Positions 33,108 to 44,758 of a stretch of DNA of 64,000 nt are shown here, piece after piece. This DNA is from Pyrenula massariospora. Lineage: Eukaryota; Ascomycota; Eurotiomycetes; Pyrenulales; Pyrenulaceae. The translations under genes were made by a program, and so were the position numbers. The first letter of the stretch is position 1. Every line of letters begins with the position of its first letter. The notes below the pieces were generated by a model that searched no databases, was not told the origin of the DNA, and worked only from the letters and a program-made list of their open reading frames with translations. Location of the stretch: contig JAGFMI010000007.1 of the NCBI GenBank assembly GCA_021030905.1, forward strand, positions 1,178,001 to 1,242,000, in the 5' to 3' direction.

Positions 33108-34433
33108 CTATAGAAACTTTTTACAGTCATCGCAGTATACCCTCAACTGCTTCATCTTCACTTCGACGAATTCATCTAACCCTGCACGCGCTTCCGCATT
33201 TAACGAATCAAGACCTGCTCCGCTATCATTTAGACAATTATTAAACAAAACTTCAACGTCCAAAGGTTTTCGTGCAGCGTAGTTGAACCAGAAAAGTTTC
33301 GACTGCCACGACTCGCGCATGAGGTTAGAAAGAGGTTTCTTGCTAACCGTTAATGGGCTTGTGATCTCAACCCGCTGCATAGCTTGTAGGAATTGTTCCA
33401 AGCGAGGCTCGTATGCGGCCACGAATTCTTGCATGGTATGGCCTCGGAAAAGGTACATATCCGGGCCCACTAGCAAGAGCCACCACGGCGGCTCGGACGC
33501 GTACTGGCTTGGAAGAACATTTGTGAATTCGAGATCGAGCACAGCCGTAATGCGCAGAGTTTTTGGGTCCACAAGCATATTCTGTGGTCGAAAGTCGTCG
33601 CAGAAGAGTTTGAAGGAGCTGTCATCACCACAAAACTTGTCGACTAGTTGTGCGAACAGATGACGCGCGACGTAGCGCTCCTCCGCTTCTTTCTCATTGA
33701 AAGCAAGGTTGCGCTGGGTCCAAAGATGGGTCATGTGCTCTTGCATGAGGTAGTTAAAGTAGTCTCTAGCAGATCTAAACGGGGCCGTGGGGAATTTATT
33801 AATGGGATAGAACGCAGTAGTTGCTAACTCATTCATAGTATATGTTAGCGGTCTTTCGGTGACCCGCCATAAGTCCAATGAATCTTTCGAGATGGATCCG
33901 ATGCTGGAGAAGTCAAATTGATAGAGCTGAAGCATGAAACCCGCAATTTGTTCGAAAACAGTATCAAGCGTTTTTCTATCAATCTCCGGGTTAAGATATA
34001 TTCTTTTCCGATTATTTGGATCCGCCAGGACATCACATAGGCTGGCTCCCTCGGCAAATTCTGAAATTATAAAAGGAGCTAGTCTTCTAGGGCTATCGAT
34101 ACTTAAGCCCCAGCCGATCAAACGCGGGACAGGAATTGTGGTCTTTTCATGGAGAAATTTGATGATTTGGACCTCTTTCTCGACTTTTTCGTCCGGAAAA
34201 GTTGTATGTCCTGGCCCTGGAAAGCGAATAATGGCGTCCGGACCATCTTTGAATGATATACGGAGGCAAAAATTGAAGGAGCCTTGGTACCAATTAGTAT
34301 ATCTGGCTCCGCCTCCTGTTCGATAAGTGCCAACGAATGCTGCAATTTCATCTTTCGCATCCAGAACCAGCTCCCTCCACTCTTCCCACCGATCATCACC
34401 GGCTTTCTCGGCTATCTCGTCAAAAATGGTCAT
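33108..34433 (-). CDS. APH-fold phosphotransferase family protein
   Basis: An intronless frame of 441 residues of the aminoglycoside phosphotransferase/choline-kinase-like superfamily, in the branch expanded in filamentous fungi. Visible parts are a nucleotide-binding N-lobe with YQGSFNFCLRISF and DAIIRFPGPGHT, a hinge-like FIISEFAEGASLCDVL, a catalytic loop FCDDFRPQNMLVDP in which the usual HxD His is Cys while the Asp and the Asn remain, and the metal-binding LDLEF in place of DFE/DFD. In the fungal group FCDDxRPxN is a common variant, so it may still be active. The substrate is unknown; most such fungal proteins are uncharacterised. It lies isolated between decayed sequence on both sides. 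Confidence 0.87.
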   Translation of the reverse strand: MTIFDEIAEKAGDDRWEEWRELVLDAKDEIAAFVGTYRTGGGARYTNWYQGSFNFCLRISFKDGPDAIIRFPGPGHTTFPDEKVEKEVQIIKFLHEKTTIPVPRLIGWGLSIDSPRRLAPFIISEFAEGASLCDVLADPNNRKRIYLNPEIDRKTLDTVFEQIAGFMLQLYQFDFSSIGSISKDSLDLWRVTERPLTYTMNELATTAFYPINKFPTAPFRSARDYFNYLMQEHMTHLWTQRNLAFNEKEAEERYVARHLFAQLVDKFCGDDSSFKLFCDDFRPQNMLVDPKTLRITAVLDLEFTNVLPSQYASEPPWWLLLVGPDMYLFRGHTMQEFVAAYEPRLEQFLQAMQRVEITSPLTVSKKPLSNLMRESWQSKLFWFNYAARKPLDVEVLFNNCLNDSGAGLDSLNAEARAGLDEFVEVKMKQLRVYCDDCKKFL

Positions 34434-35422
34434 TTTTGAACTTTGGGTGCCTCGGTAGAAGCGACATGATCAAAAGTGCTGAGGGAAAGGCGGCACGGGA
34501 GGCTGGTTTCAACCCCAGTAAGGAGGGTGGGGAGCCCGTTCGTTGCCTCAAAAGTTTTTGCACCGTTTGACGCAGTGGTAAGAGGTCGTTACATGATGAG
34601 AAAGCCTTGCCGGAGCTGAATGAGAAAGGCTTTACGTCCCAAGGCCCGGAGGAAGGGAAGTGCTGCCTGCCGGCTAAAATCCGGCCCAAAGGTGGCACTG
34701 TGCCGCCCCCTGACCGCTACATTGGCACGTTTCAGAGCACAGAAAAGTAGTTTTATTAAGGTGCAAAACTAGCAAAGTGCACCGACAGAATTTGTGTTGC
34801 AAATAGGAATTAACATATTGCGAGATCTGACGAGCCAAATGCACTACATACACACTTCGAAGAATTGAGATGCAAAGCAAATGATTTTAAGAATTTTCGT
34901 TGCGGTTCAATGAGAATAGATGCATAAATCGCATCCAATATCTACCAAAAGTGTCCTATAACCAAACACGTGCACTCATAAATTTCTTTCTTCCGCGCCA
35001 CCGATAGGCATGCTGCTACTATACTGCTACTATCCTAGGATCCTTACCTTATCCGCTATAATTTTGACTAATACTACCGCCGCAAAGTTGATGGGGATGT
35101 TGGTGTTTACTTTCTTGTCGCGTCGCAAAGATTCTGTCTCGATGCTGAGTTTCCAGTGTGGCTTTCGTGAAAAAGCCATGAGAATATGGTATAACGATTT
35201 AATGTTTGTGTCACTTGGAGATTCTCGATTCTTTCAAACATTCATCGATACTGAAGGGCCTACAGTCTTGAGATCTAGTGCCCTAAATTCCGACCGGGGC
35301 TGTGCATCATGACTCGAAAGGAACGAAATTGCAGCAGGATGCCTGCCTCTAGCGAAAAGCAATGGACGGGCCAATATTAAACGTTCAGGCCAGCTAATGT
35401 TCCCCGGAACTTCCCACACAGT
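34434..35422. other. Intergenic 1 kb
   Basis: Upstream of the APH-like gene. No gene recognised; AT-rich in 34740-35000. Short frames have no features. Confidence 0.45.
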
Positions 35423-36840
35423 TTATGTTCCTTCCCCTCCACTTACCAGTTCTCCACCGCCACCACCACCTCCTCCATCCCTCCAAACCCTCATTGGCAA
35501 GCCATTCGCAGGTTTCGTCGCGCCGCTTAGCATCAGATACGCTACCTGCCCGTGCACGCTAATGCTTCCTTCCGGGCACATGCTTTCCCTCTCCCACCAC
35601 CTCACTGTCAGTCCTACCGCAACCTTTAGCTCTAACGTCGCGAGCTCCTTACCGATGCAGTCCCGGAACTCGTTCCTAAATAGACGGAAGAGATCCGAAT
35701 AACTCCATTTCGGACCCTCTAAAAAGTGCTAGGCGCGAAAGGAATCTAAAACCTAGCGAAAGTTGTGTACATTACGGGAGAGGGTAGCTGCACGTCATAA
35801 TGGGAACAGGCTTGCCACCGATGAAGTTGGGTAGGGAGTGGCGATGGAGGGAAAGGTAAGAGTGAGGTCGTGGGAGCCGAGCCCAGTGCCGGGGGCGGGA
35901 AAGAGGCGTAGGCTACGTAGACGAACGCGGTGGTGTAGGGGGGCCTCTGGACGAGGAGGGCCTGTGCGACGGCCGAGGGTGTGGGCTGGGAGAAGCATGA
36001 GGCGTGCTTCACGTGAAGGATGTGGAGGGTCTGCGAGTGCATGCTCAGGAGATACGAAAGATACGAGAGAGTGCTGGGGGACGTCTCGTGGCTGCTGGAG
36101 ATGTTAGTTTTGTTCACGGGAGAGGACTAAAGGTCAGGCTGAGGATGGGAAGGAGTGGGTTTAGGTGGCGAAGACGAAGCCACGAATGTCGGCGATTACG
36201 TACTTCCGGAAGATTGGGTCCATGTATTCTGGCAAGTCCACCTTTGCATTCCGTTGTTGCTTATCTTAGACCCGCAGCGCCAGGTCTGTGACCCGCTTCG
36301 TCGCATCCCGATTTCCACCTTTTTGCTGGACCAGTCGCCTCGAAAACCTAGCCTGTCGATCGGTCGGCTTTATTTGAAAGATAGCAGGCCTTCCCCAATC
36401 TGATTTGGCTACACTTAGCCAGAGGATTCATCGAGCCGAGTTTGACCACAAGCTCTGGTAGCAGCTGAATTGTGTCAGCAAGCTCACTAGGCCTTGTCTG
36501 TGTTCCAAATTCCGCATCAAAAACGATTTTACCCACAACCTCTACCGTGATATCCCAGTGAGCTTTTCAGGCTCGAAGATCTCTCCGCGGGCGGCTTTCT
36601 CGCTGAGACGATTCTCGAATATTGGCAACTGGTCGGCGATCATCGGTGCCATTGAGAGTGAATATTGCATTGAGAGCCCCGACTTGAAAACGCCACGCAA
36701 AAATTTGCAAAAACTTCCTTGTAACCGTTCCAAATTTGCGGCTGAAACCATGCTCTCCCCTATGAAGTCCCAGATCCATTCTATAAGCTTAGCCATTATG
36801 GTTGAGAGTGATTTTGATTTAACGGAGCAGCGATGTTGCC
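35423..36840 (-). pseudogene. Decayed cytochrome P450 gene
   Basis: Reading the minus strand, pieces of a P450 appear in the right order but in changing frames. Near 36790-36545 are MAPMIADQLPIFENRLSEKA and RGEIFEPEKLTG. Near 36541-36350, after a one-base shift, DITVEVVGKIVFDAEFGTQT follows. Near 36110-36010 an I-helix-like HETSPSTLSYLSYLLSM is seen, and in another frame RLRSLRLFPAPGTG, the K-helix region. Near 35700-35440 the haem-loop remnant FRNEFRDCIGKELATLELKV is followed by SGATKPANGLPMRV, the typical C-terminal block. At least two frame changes and loss of the I-helix and haem-loop consensus mean it cannot make a working enzyme. The order and spacing fit a fungal P450 of ordinary length and of a different subfamily from the intact P450 at 6488. 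The end carries a GGA/GGT run (poly-Gly). Confidence 0.78.
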
Positions 36841-38698
36841 GCTAAGCACGGTAATTTTAAAGGGCGAAAGCGGCTACAGATTGAGGGAGTAGAGAGACCT
36901 TTCTTAAGAGGGCAGGGATGTAGCCAAGAAGCGCTGCATGGGGTGGACCTGGCCAGGTAAGATGGAAAACAATATCAGAGTTCTAAGCGAGGTGTAGCAC
37001 TGTCGGTGCTCGGGGAATATATCGTAGGAACGTACTAAATCATAATTCGAAAAGCGTTGTTATTCCTTTCTCAGCTTGTAAACAAAAATGGAAAAAAGGG
37101 GAAGGAGGAACACGGTCTTAGGAAGTGTAATCATTCTATCCACGTGCCCAGAAACAAAAATATTGCTTTGGGACCAGGAGTGGAAAATCATGTAGCGACA
37201 GACGCAAGAAATTGGACGTTAAAATAGACAACGTTTTCGAGGATCGCAATGATTACCACGAATAAATCTTGGTTCGGCCAGATCTGCCGTACAGATCGTC
37301 CTCTTTGGTCTTTAAGTTCTCGAATTTGGTAAAACGCCTTTTGAAAGAAGTATTTCTCCTCCCTAAATGTCATTGCCCTAGCGGTGGGAAAGTGTTGAGA
37401 ATCTAGGCCTATGATCAGTCGGGATACCTCAAGAAAACCACATAATTGTTTTTCTTGACAATCTCCAGGCTTCGTGTAGAGAACTTATATTCCAGGAATT
37501 GAGGCGAAGCGGCGCATCGCGATGAGGCTTGGACTCTTGGTAATGGGGCATTTGTTCCGCTCTCGATCAAGCAAAAGTCTCTCCATCTTTGAAATACGAT
37601 CCACATAGTAGGTTCCCCAAAAGTTCTGAGAGCTATAACACAAGGTCCGTGAGTAAGCCGCCATGCGCACGAAAAATTTATACAACAGCGCAAGGTGAGC
37701 ATTCCTGAATCGTATCTCGGAAACATGTCGCTCTGACAATGTACATCCACAATACATAAAGTCCGTCACTCCGATAGCACAGAACGAGGTTGTACAAGGC
37801 GGTCTAGAAAAGCCTTTCGATGCTGGATAGCAGAAATCATAGCGCATCCGATCTTTAGCCAGGCAGGCACCAATGCTGGCTAGAGATGTGCCATAACATG
37901 TGATACAAAGCCTCATTTGACAGCCATGGCGGTAAGCGCACGTCCGCATCAAATCCCCGGGAATGATCGCATTCATTTCTGCTCTTAGTCATCTGTGTGT
38001 GATCCAACTAAGCTTACCATTAAGCTTTCTATGCCAGATAACGCGCTAGATGAACCTTTTACCTCTTCGGTTGCATTAGGAAAAGTGCGATCGCGAAGCG
38101 AGATGGAAGTGTTTCGGCAATCCGGAGATAGCTTAGGACCATTATCAAAAATAGCTTTCCATGTAACATCAAAAAAGCGGACCCTAGCTAAGATGCAGTC
38201 AGTCTGGTCGTAATCTGAATGCAGGCTTAGTAACCTATCACACAAAATCTGGGAATTAGCCGGGAGTCCAGCAAGGTTGTTATTGCCGACCCGCCCCCGA
38301 GGCTAACCGTAATAGCCCAACCTGGCATCTTCTCCTCGCCGCCCTAGATTGAAATCTATGGTTTGCAGTGACGTCTCGAGCCGGTGCTGGGGATGTAGTA
38401 CAATATGACGGAATGGCTTCTACATTTTTTTGAATTAACCACTCGGACAAGGGATGGAGATAGGCTTGCATATGCCGCACGAAGTGGTGAGCTTCGTATT
38501 TAGCATTGGACGGATACAAAAGCCCAGCCTCATCCTCTGCTGCTGGCAATACCGCTCTCCATCCTCATATGATTCTTCCGAATAGGTAGACACGAGTGTC
38601 CCAATCAAACTCAGCGAGATTTACTGCCTGTTTAGGCTAACCAAGACCTCTATCGTCAAACACATTCATCTTCCCTTGATCACAACCGGTTCACCGAA
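36841..38698. other. 1.9 kb stretch with coding-like minus-strand remnants
   Basis: No intact gene. Minus-strand pieces at 38549-38280 (SNAKYEAHHFVRHMQAYLHP) and 38245-37985 (ILARVRFFDVTWKAIFDNG, ISLRDRTFPNATEEVK) look like real protein sequence in separate frames, and a longer frame at 37976-37485 is weaker. I do not recognise the family. They may be exons of a second pseudogene upstream of the P450 pseudogene. The plus-strand promoter of the reductase gene starts near 38500. Confidence 0.35.
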
Positions 38699-39799
38699 AT
38701 GTCGCTCCCCGACTCTCACAAGGCTTTGGTCGTCGTCGCCAAGGACCAACCGATGAAGGTTGAGTCCCGCCCTGTCCCTAAGGCAACCCCTGGCTCCGCA
38801 ATTCTTCGCGTCATCGCGTCAGGCATAGCCTCCTACGCCCGCGAACTCTATGACGGCACACGTCCCTATGCCTTTCCCACCCCCAGCACGCCTGGGGCAG
38901 CCGCCGTCGCTCGCGTTACTGCGCTTGGACCTGATGCCACGAGGTTGAAAGTTGGGCAGCTAGTGTACTTCGATCTGACCGTTAGGTCACGCGACGATCC
39001 AGATAGTGCGTGGGTCTTAATGGGATCAATCAATGGGCCGGGCGGTGCTGTGCTAGGTGAGGGTGAGTGGAGAGATGGAACGTGGGCCGAGTATGTGAAA
39101 GTTCCGTTGGAGAATGTCTATGCTTTACCTGAAAACGATGATTCTTTTAACGTGGAGGTGGAGAGGTGGGCGTACTTGGCGCGTCTTCTTGTCCCCTTTG
39201 GAGGGCTAAGGAATGTGAACGTACTCTCAGGAGAAACGGTTCTTGTTGCCCCTGCCACAGGACCTTTTGGGTCTGCAGGTGTGCATGCGGCAATTGGAAT
39301 GGGCGCAAGGGTCATTGCTATGGGGAGAAATCAGCAGTCGTTGGAGAAATTGAAGAAGAGTTTTGGGGAGAAGGTCATTGGCACCGTGCAGATCGTGGGA
39401 GATGTGGAGAAAGAGACCAAGGCCTTGAAGAAGTTGGGTCCTGTAGATGTGTTCTTGGATCTTTCACCACCAATGGCCGCCACAAGCTCCCATCTGCGCA
39501 GTGGCATGCTGGCCCTGGGTAGGGGCGGAAGGGTTGCAATGATGGGAGGCGTGTATGGGGACGTGAGTGTCCCTTACGGGGCAATTATGTTCAACGATCT
39601 GGTGCTAAAGGGGAAGTTTATGTGTGATAGGGCAGACATAGAGATGATGATCAGGATGGTGAAGATGGGGTTGGTCGATCTTGGTGAGAAAGCCGGGGTT
39701 ACGATTGTTGGAAAATACAAGCTGGAGGATTGGGATGCGGGGTTGACAGCGGCCACAGAGAACGCAGGGCCGGGTGAGATGGTCCTTATTACCCCGTGA
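38699..39799 (+). CDS. MDR-family zinc-type alcohol dehydrogenase/quinone reductase-like protein
   Basis: An intronless frame of 366 residues of the medium-chain dehydrogenase/reductase family. The GroES-like N-terminal half has TPGAAAVARVTALGPDATRL and LKVGQLVYFD. The Rossmann half has ETVLVAPATGPFGSAGVHAA with the nucleotide-binding turn and ARVIAMGRN, where the usual acidic NAD-selecting residue is absent, suggesting NADPH use. The catalytic zinc-ligand set (early Cys and GHE motif) is missing, so this is probably a zinc-free reductase acting on quinones, enones or aldehydes in the cytosol. It is isolated from other metabolic genes. Similar proteins in fungi are annotated only as isopropanol dehydrogenase-like or zinc-binding dehydrogenase. 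Confidence 0.88.
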   Translation: MSLPDSHKALVVVAKDQPMKVESRPVPKATPGSAILRVIASGIASYARELYDGTRPYAFPTPSTPGAAAVARVTALGPDATRLKVGQLVYFDLTVRSRDDPDSAWVLMGSINGPGGAVLGEGEWRDGTWAEYVKVPLENVYALPENDDSFNVEVERWAYLARLLVPFGGLRNVNVLSGETVLVAPATGPFGSAGVHAAIGMGARVIAMGRNQQSLEKLKKSFGEKVIGTVQIVGDVEKETKALKKLGPVDVFLDLSPPMAATSSHLRSGMLALGRGGRVAMMGGVYGDVSVPYGAIMFNDLVLKGKFMCDRADIEMMIRMVKMGLVDLGEKAGVTIVGKYKLEDWDAGLTAATENAGPGEMVLITP

Positions 39800-42006
39800 T
39801 TTTGACGATCGGTGTACCAGGTCGAATTGCTGAGTTAAGTTCGCGATTGAAATATCTGAGCTAGGATGCCTGTTTAGTCATTCAGAGACAAAGGAGTGCA
39901 TCTCCCGTAATGTTCGAATGTCCTTATTGCTAGCCTTTTCCCCCGTTAGATGCCCTTCACGAGAACAATATAATGATGTGTAGGCTGACTCTGTAGGCCC
40001 AATGAGCAGGTTAAGAGTCATATAGCCGTGGAAGAGCTTATGAGTTGTCGAACTTCCAGAAGTGTATACCAACTTACCCCTACAGGCAATCCATCCGTTT
40101 GGAGTATTCGATCACAGCGAGCGTTGTCACCAGGTAAGAGTTTGAATGAGGTAGGGGATTGAAGACAAGAGCCTGCAAGCCAAACTGTCAACGGGACTTT
40201 AACCTCAGATCAATAAACGGGATCGAATGTTCCAGCCCCTCCACTCTTGTTTCAGTGATGCCTTTTCAGCCTCATTTTAGATCACGAGCCAGCTAATAGG
40301 GGCCATTTAGTCAACGAGTAGAAAACGGAAAAATTGTCAAGTGTCTAGACTAGTGTGATTTTGTTAGACAGCTAAGCCAAGGTCATGGTGGAGTGTCATG
40401 AAAGTAGGAGTTTGCTTATCTATACATAAGAGACGAAGACTGTTCTGTAGGTGCATGAGAGTGCGGTCCTTAAGATAGCTTGCGTAGAACAGTCACGTCA
40501 AGAAAATGTGCCAAGCATCCCGGACAATTATTTCCCCATACCGGCAAAATCTTCCAATTTAGGTACCTGCCTACGTACCACCTTAGGCAGTACCAAGTAG
40601 GCGACCTTGATCACTTTGCACTCGCAAGCTCATGGGTCCGTGGCCGAATTCTCACCTTGCCGATATCAACCAGTCGATTGCTCTCGCCTATTTCGACCGC
40701 CGCATCCATTCAGCCACCGGCATTGTGGCAGCAAATTCCAGATCCTGATCTTGGCTGCTCCCCCCCTGGTCGTCTCAGAGATGCCTCAGGATCTGAGATT
40801 CACCGGCACTCTTCATCGGAAGCGTGGACAGAGCCTTTCTGCCAATCAAGCTCTTCGCCTTATCGGGCCTGGAACCAAGCAAAATGTGGGAAAAATTGTC
40901 GCGAAACGATGCACGGTTCATGTGCCGCGGCCCAAGCAGCCAGCCTCAGCTCTCCGCGTTTCATGGGTCTCGAACCTTATATCGACGGACACCCGCATAA
41001 CCTCTGAACGTCGGCATGATTTGAAGACTGTGGTCCACAGTTGATGAAGCTTTCTTATCGACGATGGGAGTTGTACGCCGCTTTGCTCTCACGAAACCAC
41101 GAAGTATTTGCCGCCGGCCTTCCCTCGCTGTCATTCGGTCCAATGGATGGCACATCCCCATTGATGCTGAGCGCGATCGTCCAATACACCTCTACCCAGC
41201 AGTGTCCGCCTTGAATGTCTGCAGAGACTGCTTATAACAGGCAACTTGCCCCCTTGACAAGTTCCTTGCTGATAAAGTCTCCCCGTAGATTTGTCGTGGT
41301 AGAGTCGTCTGAGTTTGTGGATAGATTTGAGCCGGTTGTATACGTGTAGCTGATTGCAGACGAGTTTGATTTTGGTTCCGCCAAAGATCTCGGGAGGTGT
41401 GATACTCGGCATTGCCTTGGCCAGCCACGTCTGGAAGTGGCTGAACCCGAGAGCTCCGCGACGGCGACCAGACCTCTCCACCACAGGCGCAGTCAGGGAT
41501 GATGGGTTCTTTCTTATCTCTATCGCATCATCTTCTTGCCATCCCAGAGGTTATTGTTTGCGCTCTCAGACTAATTGCGAAACCTGAGCTGAGGCATGGC
41601 TTCCGAGGGGAGGGCCAGCTGGCTGGCCGTCTCCTGATGTTTCTATACCTACAGTAGACTCCTCTCTCCTTATGTTGATATTCCACTTCTGTGTCTCTTA
41701 CTGTCTTCATATCGCCATCATCGCCATCGCCATCGCCATCGCCATACTCCGACCTTCGGCAGGATACGGAGGTCGAGAGGGAAGGAGCAGTTTGTCGTGC
41801 TGAGATCTGGCAATCGCGTCATGTGAACGGTGAACTGCGCTTTCCTCCCGAGTGTGAAAGATTGTCTATTCCTAATCTCTGAGCGCTGATAAGGCGGAAG
41901 TGAAGACTGAATCTGGCCGCTATCTTGTCGTTATCTCATCGCTCTCTCACCACTTTCGGAAAGTGCCGTGTAGCTGCAGGTGCGGCTACAGCGATCTGCC
42001 CGCAGA
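39800..42006. other. 2.2 kb intergenic, promoter of the OPT gene
   Basis: No gene recognised. Plus-strand frames around 40480-41044 and a minus-strand frame at 41131-41484 have no family signal. The last 350 bases form the probable leader of the OPT gene and contain a hexanucleotide repeat. Confidence 0.45.
41710..41746 (+). repeat. Hexanucleotide microsatellite (ATCGCC)n
   Basis: About five near-perfect tandem copies of ATCGCC, one of them interrupted, in the upstream region of the OPT transporter gene. Length is probably variable between isolates. Confidence 0.85.
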
Positions 42007-44758
42007 ATGGCTTTCAACAAGAAGGTCGGCTTCGTCGACATCTCAACCAAAGAACTTCCCCCTTCCACATCATACTCCACATCCACATCCACTTCTTCAT
42101 CCGCATCAGTCCGCTCTGGAAGACTCACTCCAATTGAGAAAAGATCACTCAATCCATTGGAAGACCTCAATCAGCGCCTTTCCGTCTGGGATCCTAATCT
42201 ACCCGACTTCTCTGCCCTTTTCGGTCGTTACGACACCGCAGGCCAGATGAAGAAGACTCCGGAGCCCGTCATCGAGGCCAAAGTGAGCGAAAATGAAGAT
42301 GACTCGCCTTACGAAGAAGTCAGGGCTATCGTTCGCAACTACGATGAGGATATTCCTTGCTCGACCATCAGAGCATGGGTAATTGGCATGCTTCTGGTGG
42401 TTTTCGGGACCGTTCTCAACACCGTCTTCTCCTTTCGATATCCCTCCATCGGCGTCTCAGCTCTAGTTGCTCAGCTAATCTCTTACGTCCTCGGCTCGCT
42501 CTGGTACAGGTCCGTGCCTGACAGAGTCTTCAATACCTTTGGGTTCGAGTGGACGTTGAACCCAGGTCCTTTCAACATCAAGGAGCATACCCTTATCGTT
42601 GTCATGGTAGGCTTGTCAAGTCACCCTGAAGTTCACCAGAGCTAACATCATAGCAGGCAAGCGTATCCTACGGAACTGCATATGCGACTGATATTCTTTT
42701 AGCGCAAGTGCACTTCTACGGACAAGACTTCGGCATTCCCTTCTGGTGCCTTTTGATCGTCACTACCCAGACCATCGGCTATGGCATCGCTGGTGTTATG
42801 AGAAAGTTTCTCGTTTATCCAGCATCAATGATATGGCCTACAATCTTGCCAAGTGTTACGTTAATGTATTCTTTACACGAGACCAACCTACCCCGAGATC
42901 CTACCGTATTTGGAGGCAGTATTTCTCGGTATCGATGGTTCTTTTACGTGACCTCGGCAGCGTTTCTCTACTACTGGATCCCCGGCTTCCTGATCCAGAT
43001 CCTTAGTATCATGGCTTTCATGACTTGGATCTTTCCAAACAATCCAGTCGTCAATCAACTCTTCGGTGGTACAACAGGATTGTCCCTGATACCTCTGACA
43101 CTGGACTGGACGACGATTACTGGCTTTGTCGGCAGCCCATTGATCCCACCTTGGTTCGCAACCGCCAATGTCCTGATCGGCGTCGTTTTCTTCTACCAGA
43201 TCTTAGCAATCGGCTTCCACTACAGCAATTCTTTCTTTGGCAAGTTCCTCCCAATGAGTGACTCCTCCATTTACGACAACACCGGTAACAACTACGATAT
43301 TTCCAAGGTTCGACACGGCACCCGTTTTGACGAGGCAGCCTACAAATCCTACTCTCCTTTATTTCTGTCGACCACATTCACTATCTCCTACGGCCTTTCT
43401 TTCGCTGCCATCACATCCCTCATAGTTCATACCTATTTGTACCACGGTGCAGAAATCATGGCCCGTATCAAACAGTGGAGGTCCGAGAGGACTGAGGACA
43501 TACACATGAAACTTATGAGAAAGTACAAGGAAGCGCCTGAATGGTGGTATCTCACCACCTTCGTTGTCATGATTGCGCTCAGTTTGGTCACAATTTTACA
43601 TTACGACACACAGTTCACCGTGTGGGCATTCATTATTGCGCTTGCCATCTCAATGATCTTCGCTCTGCCAATTGGGATGATCCAGGCGTCAACAGGACTT
43701 CAGCTCGGTCTCAATGTGATGACGGAATTCATCTTCGGGTACATGCAGCCGGGTAAACCGCTCGCTATGATGATGTTCAAAACATATGGCTACATCACCA
43801 TGAGCCAAGCCCTGAGCTTCATTAGTGACCTTAAATTGTGAGCAGACCTCGGCTCGTATTTTCCCCTTTTTTCTACGCGAGTCTTAACAGTGCCGTTTCT
43901 GTTTGCTTTATGACGCAAGGTTGTCTCGCTAACCTCCCTTTTTTCTCTCTGGCAGTGGCCACTACATGAAGATTCCTCCACGCTCCATGTTTATCGCTCA
44001 GGTCGTCGCCACCATTTTCAGCTCCTTCATCCAGGTCGCGGTCCTAAAGCTTTCCCTCGACAACATTCCACAAATTTGCGAAACATCGGCCACTAACCAC
44101 TTTACATGCCCTAACGCTAAAGTCTTCTTTTCGGCCTCTGTCATATGGGGCCTCATTGGGCCCGCTCGCATTTTTAGCCCTGGACAGATTTATTCAGCCC
44201 TCTTTTGGTTCTTTGGCATTGGCGCTATCACCCCCGTGCTCTTTTTCTTCGGCGCGAAGAGATTTCCGAAGAGCCCTCTCAAGTACCTGTCCGCGCCGCT
44301 CATCTTTGGTGGGTCGGGTAATATCCCACCGGCTACTCCGCTCAGCTATCTATCATGGGCCGCTGTCGGATGGGTGTTCCAATACTATATCCGCCGGAAT
44401 TACTTCAACTGGTGGGCTCGGTTGAATTATCTGACCAGTGCGGGACTAGACCTTGGGCTGGCATTGTGCACAATCCTCATCTTCTTCGCATTTCAGCTGT
44501 GGGGGCACAACGGGCCGAAGTGGTGGTAAGTTTCTAAGCTCCGCTCTATTTTCCTCGCGTGCTTCGCTAAGACTACCGTGTTTCATCCTGATTTCTCTAC
44601 CAAATTCGTACTTTATAGTTTTCTTCCGGCTGTGGCTGACCTTCTCTTTTTCAAATAGGGGCAACACGGTCCAACAGAACACCATGGACTTCAATGGTAC
44701 AGCAATCCAAGTTATTCTACCAAAGGGCCAAACATTCGGGCCAAGGACTTGGTCCTAA
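42007..44758 (+). CDS. OPT-family oligopeptide transporter
   Basis: Four exons (42007-42606, 42657-43837, 43956-44525, 44659-44758) give 816 residues, the standard length. A hydrophilic Ser-rich N terminus is followed by SPYEEVRAIVRNYDEDIPCS, which precedes helix 1 in this family, then about 14-16 hydrophobic segments. Family motifs include NTFGFEWTLNPGPFNIKEH, the splice-restored VVMASVSYGTAYATDILLAQ, QDFGIPFW, FSPGQIYSALFWFFG, PATPLSYLSW and, near the end, FNWWARLNYLTSAGLD. The penultimate splice restores SDLKFGHYMKIPPRSMF and the last gives PKWWGNTVQQNTMD. It would import small peptides (tetra- or pentapeptides, glutathione or related) with protons at the plasma membrane. The start is the ATG at 42007; the frame is open upstream but without another supported ATG. 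Confidence 0.93.

Noticed and set aside
40480-41044. Overlapping plus-strand frames upstream of the OPT gene
   Set aside because: Two frames of similar length overlap with no domain in either; more likely non-coding.
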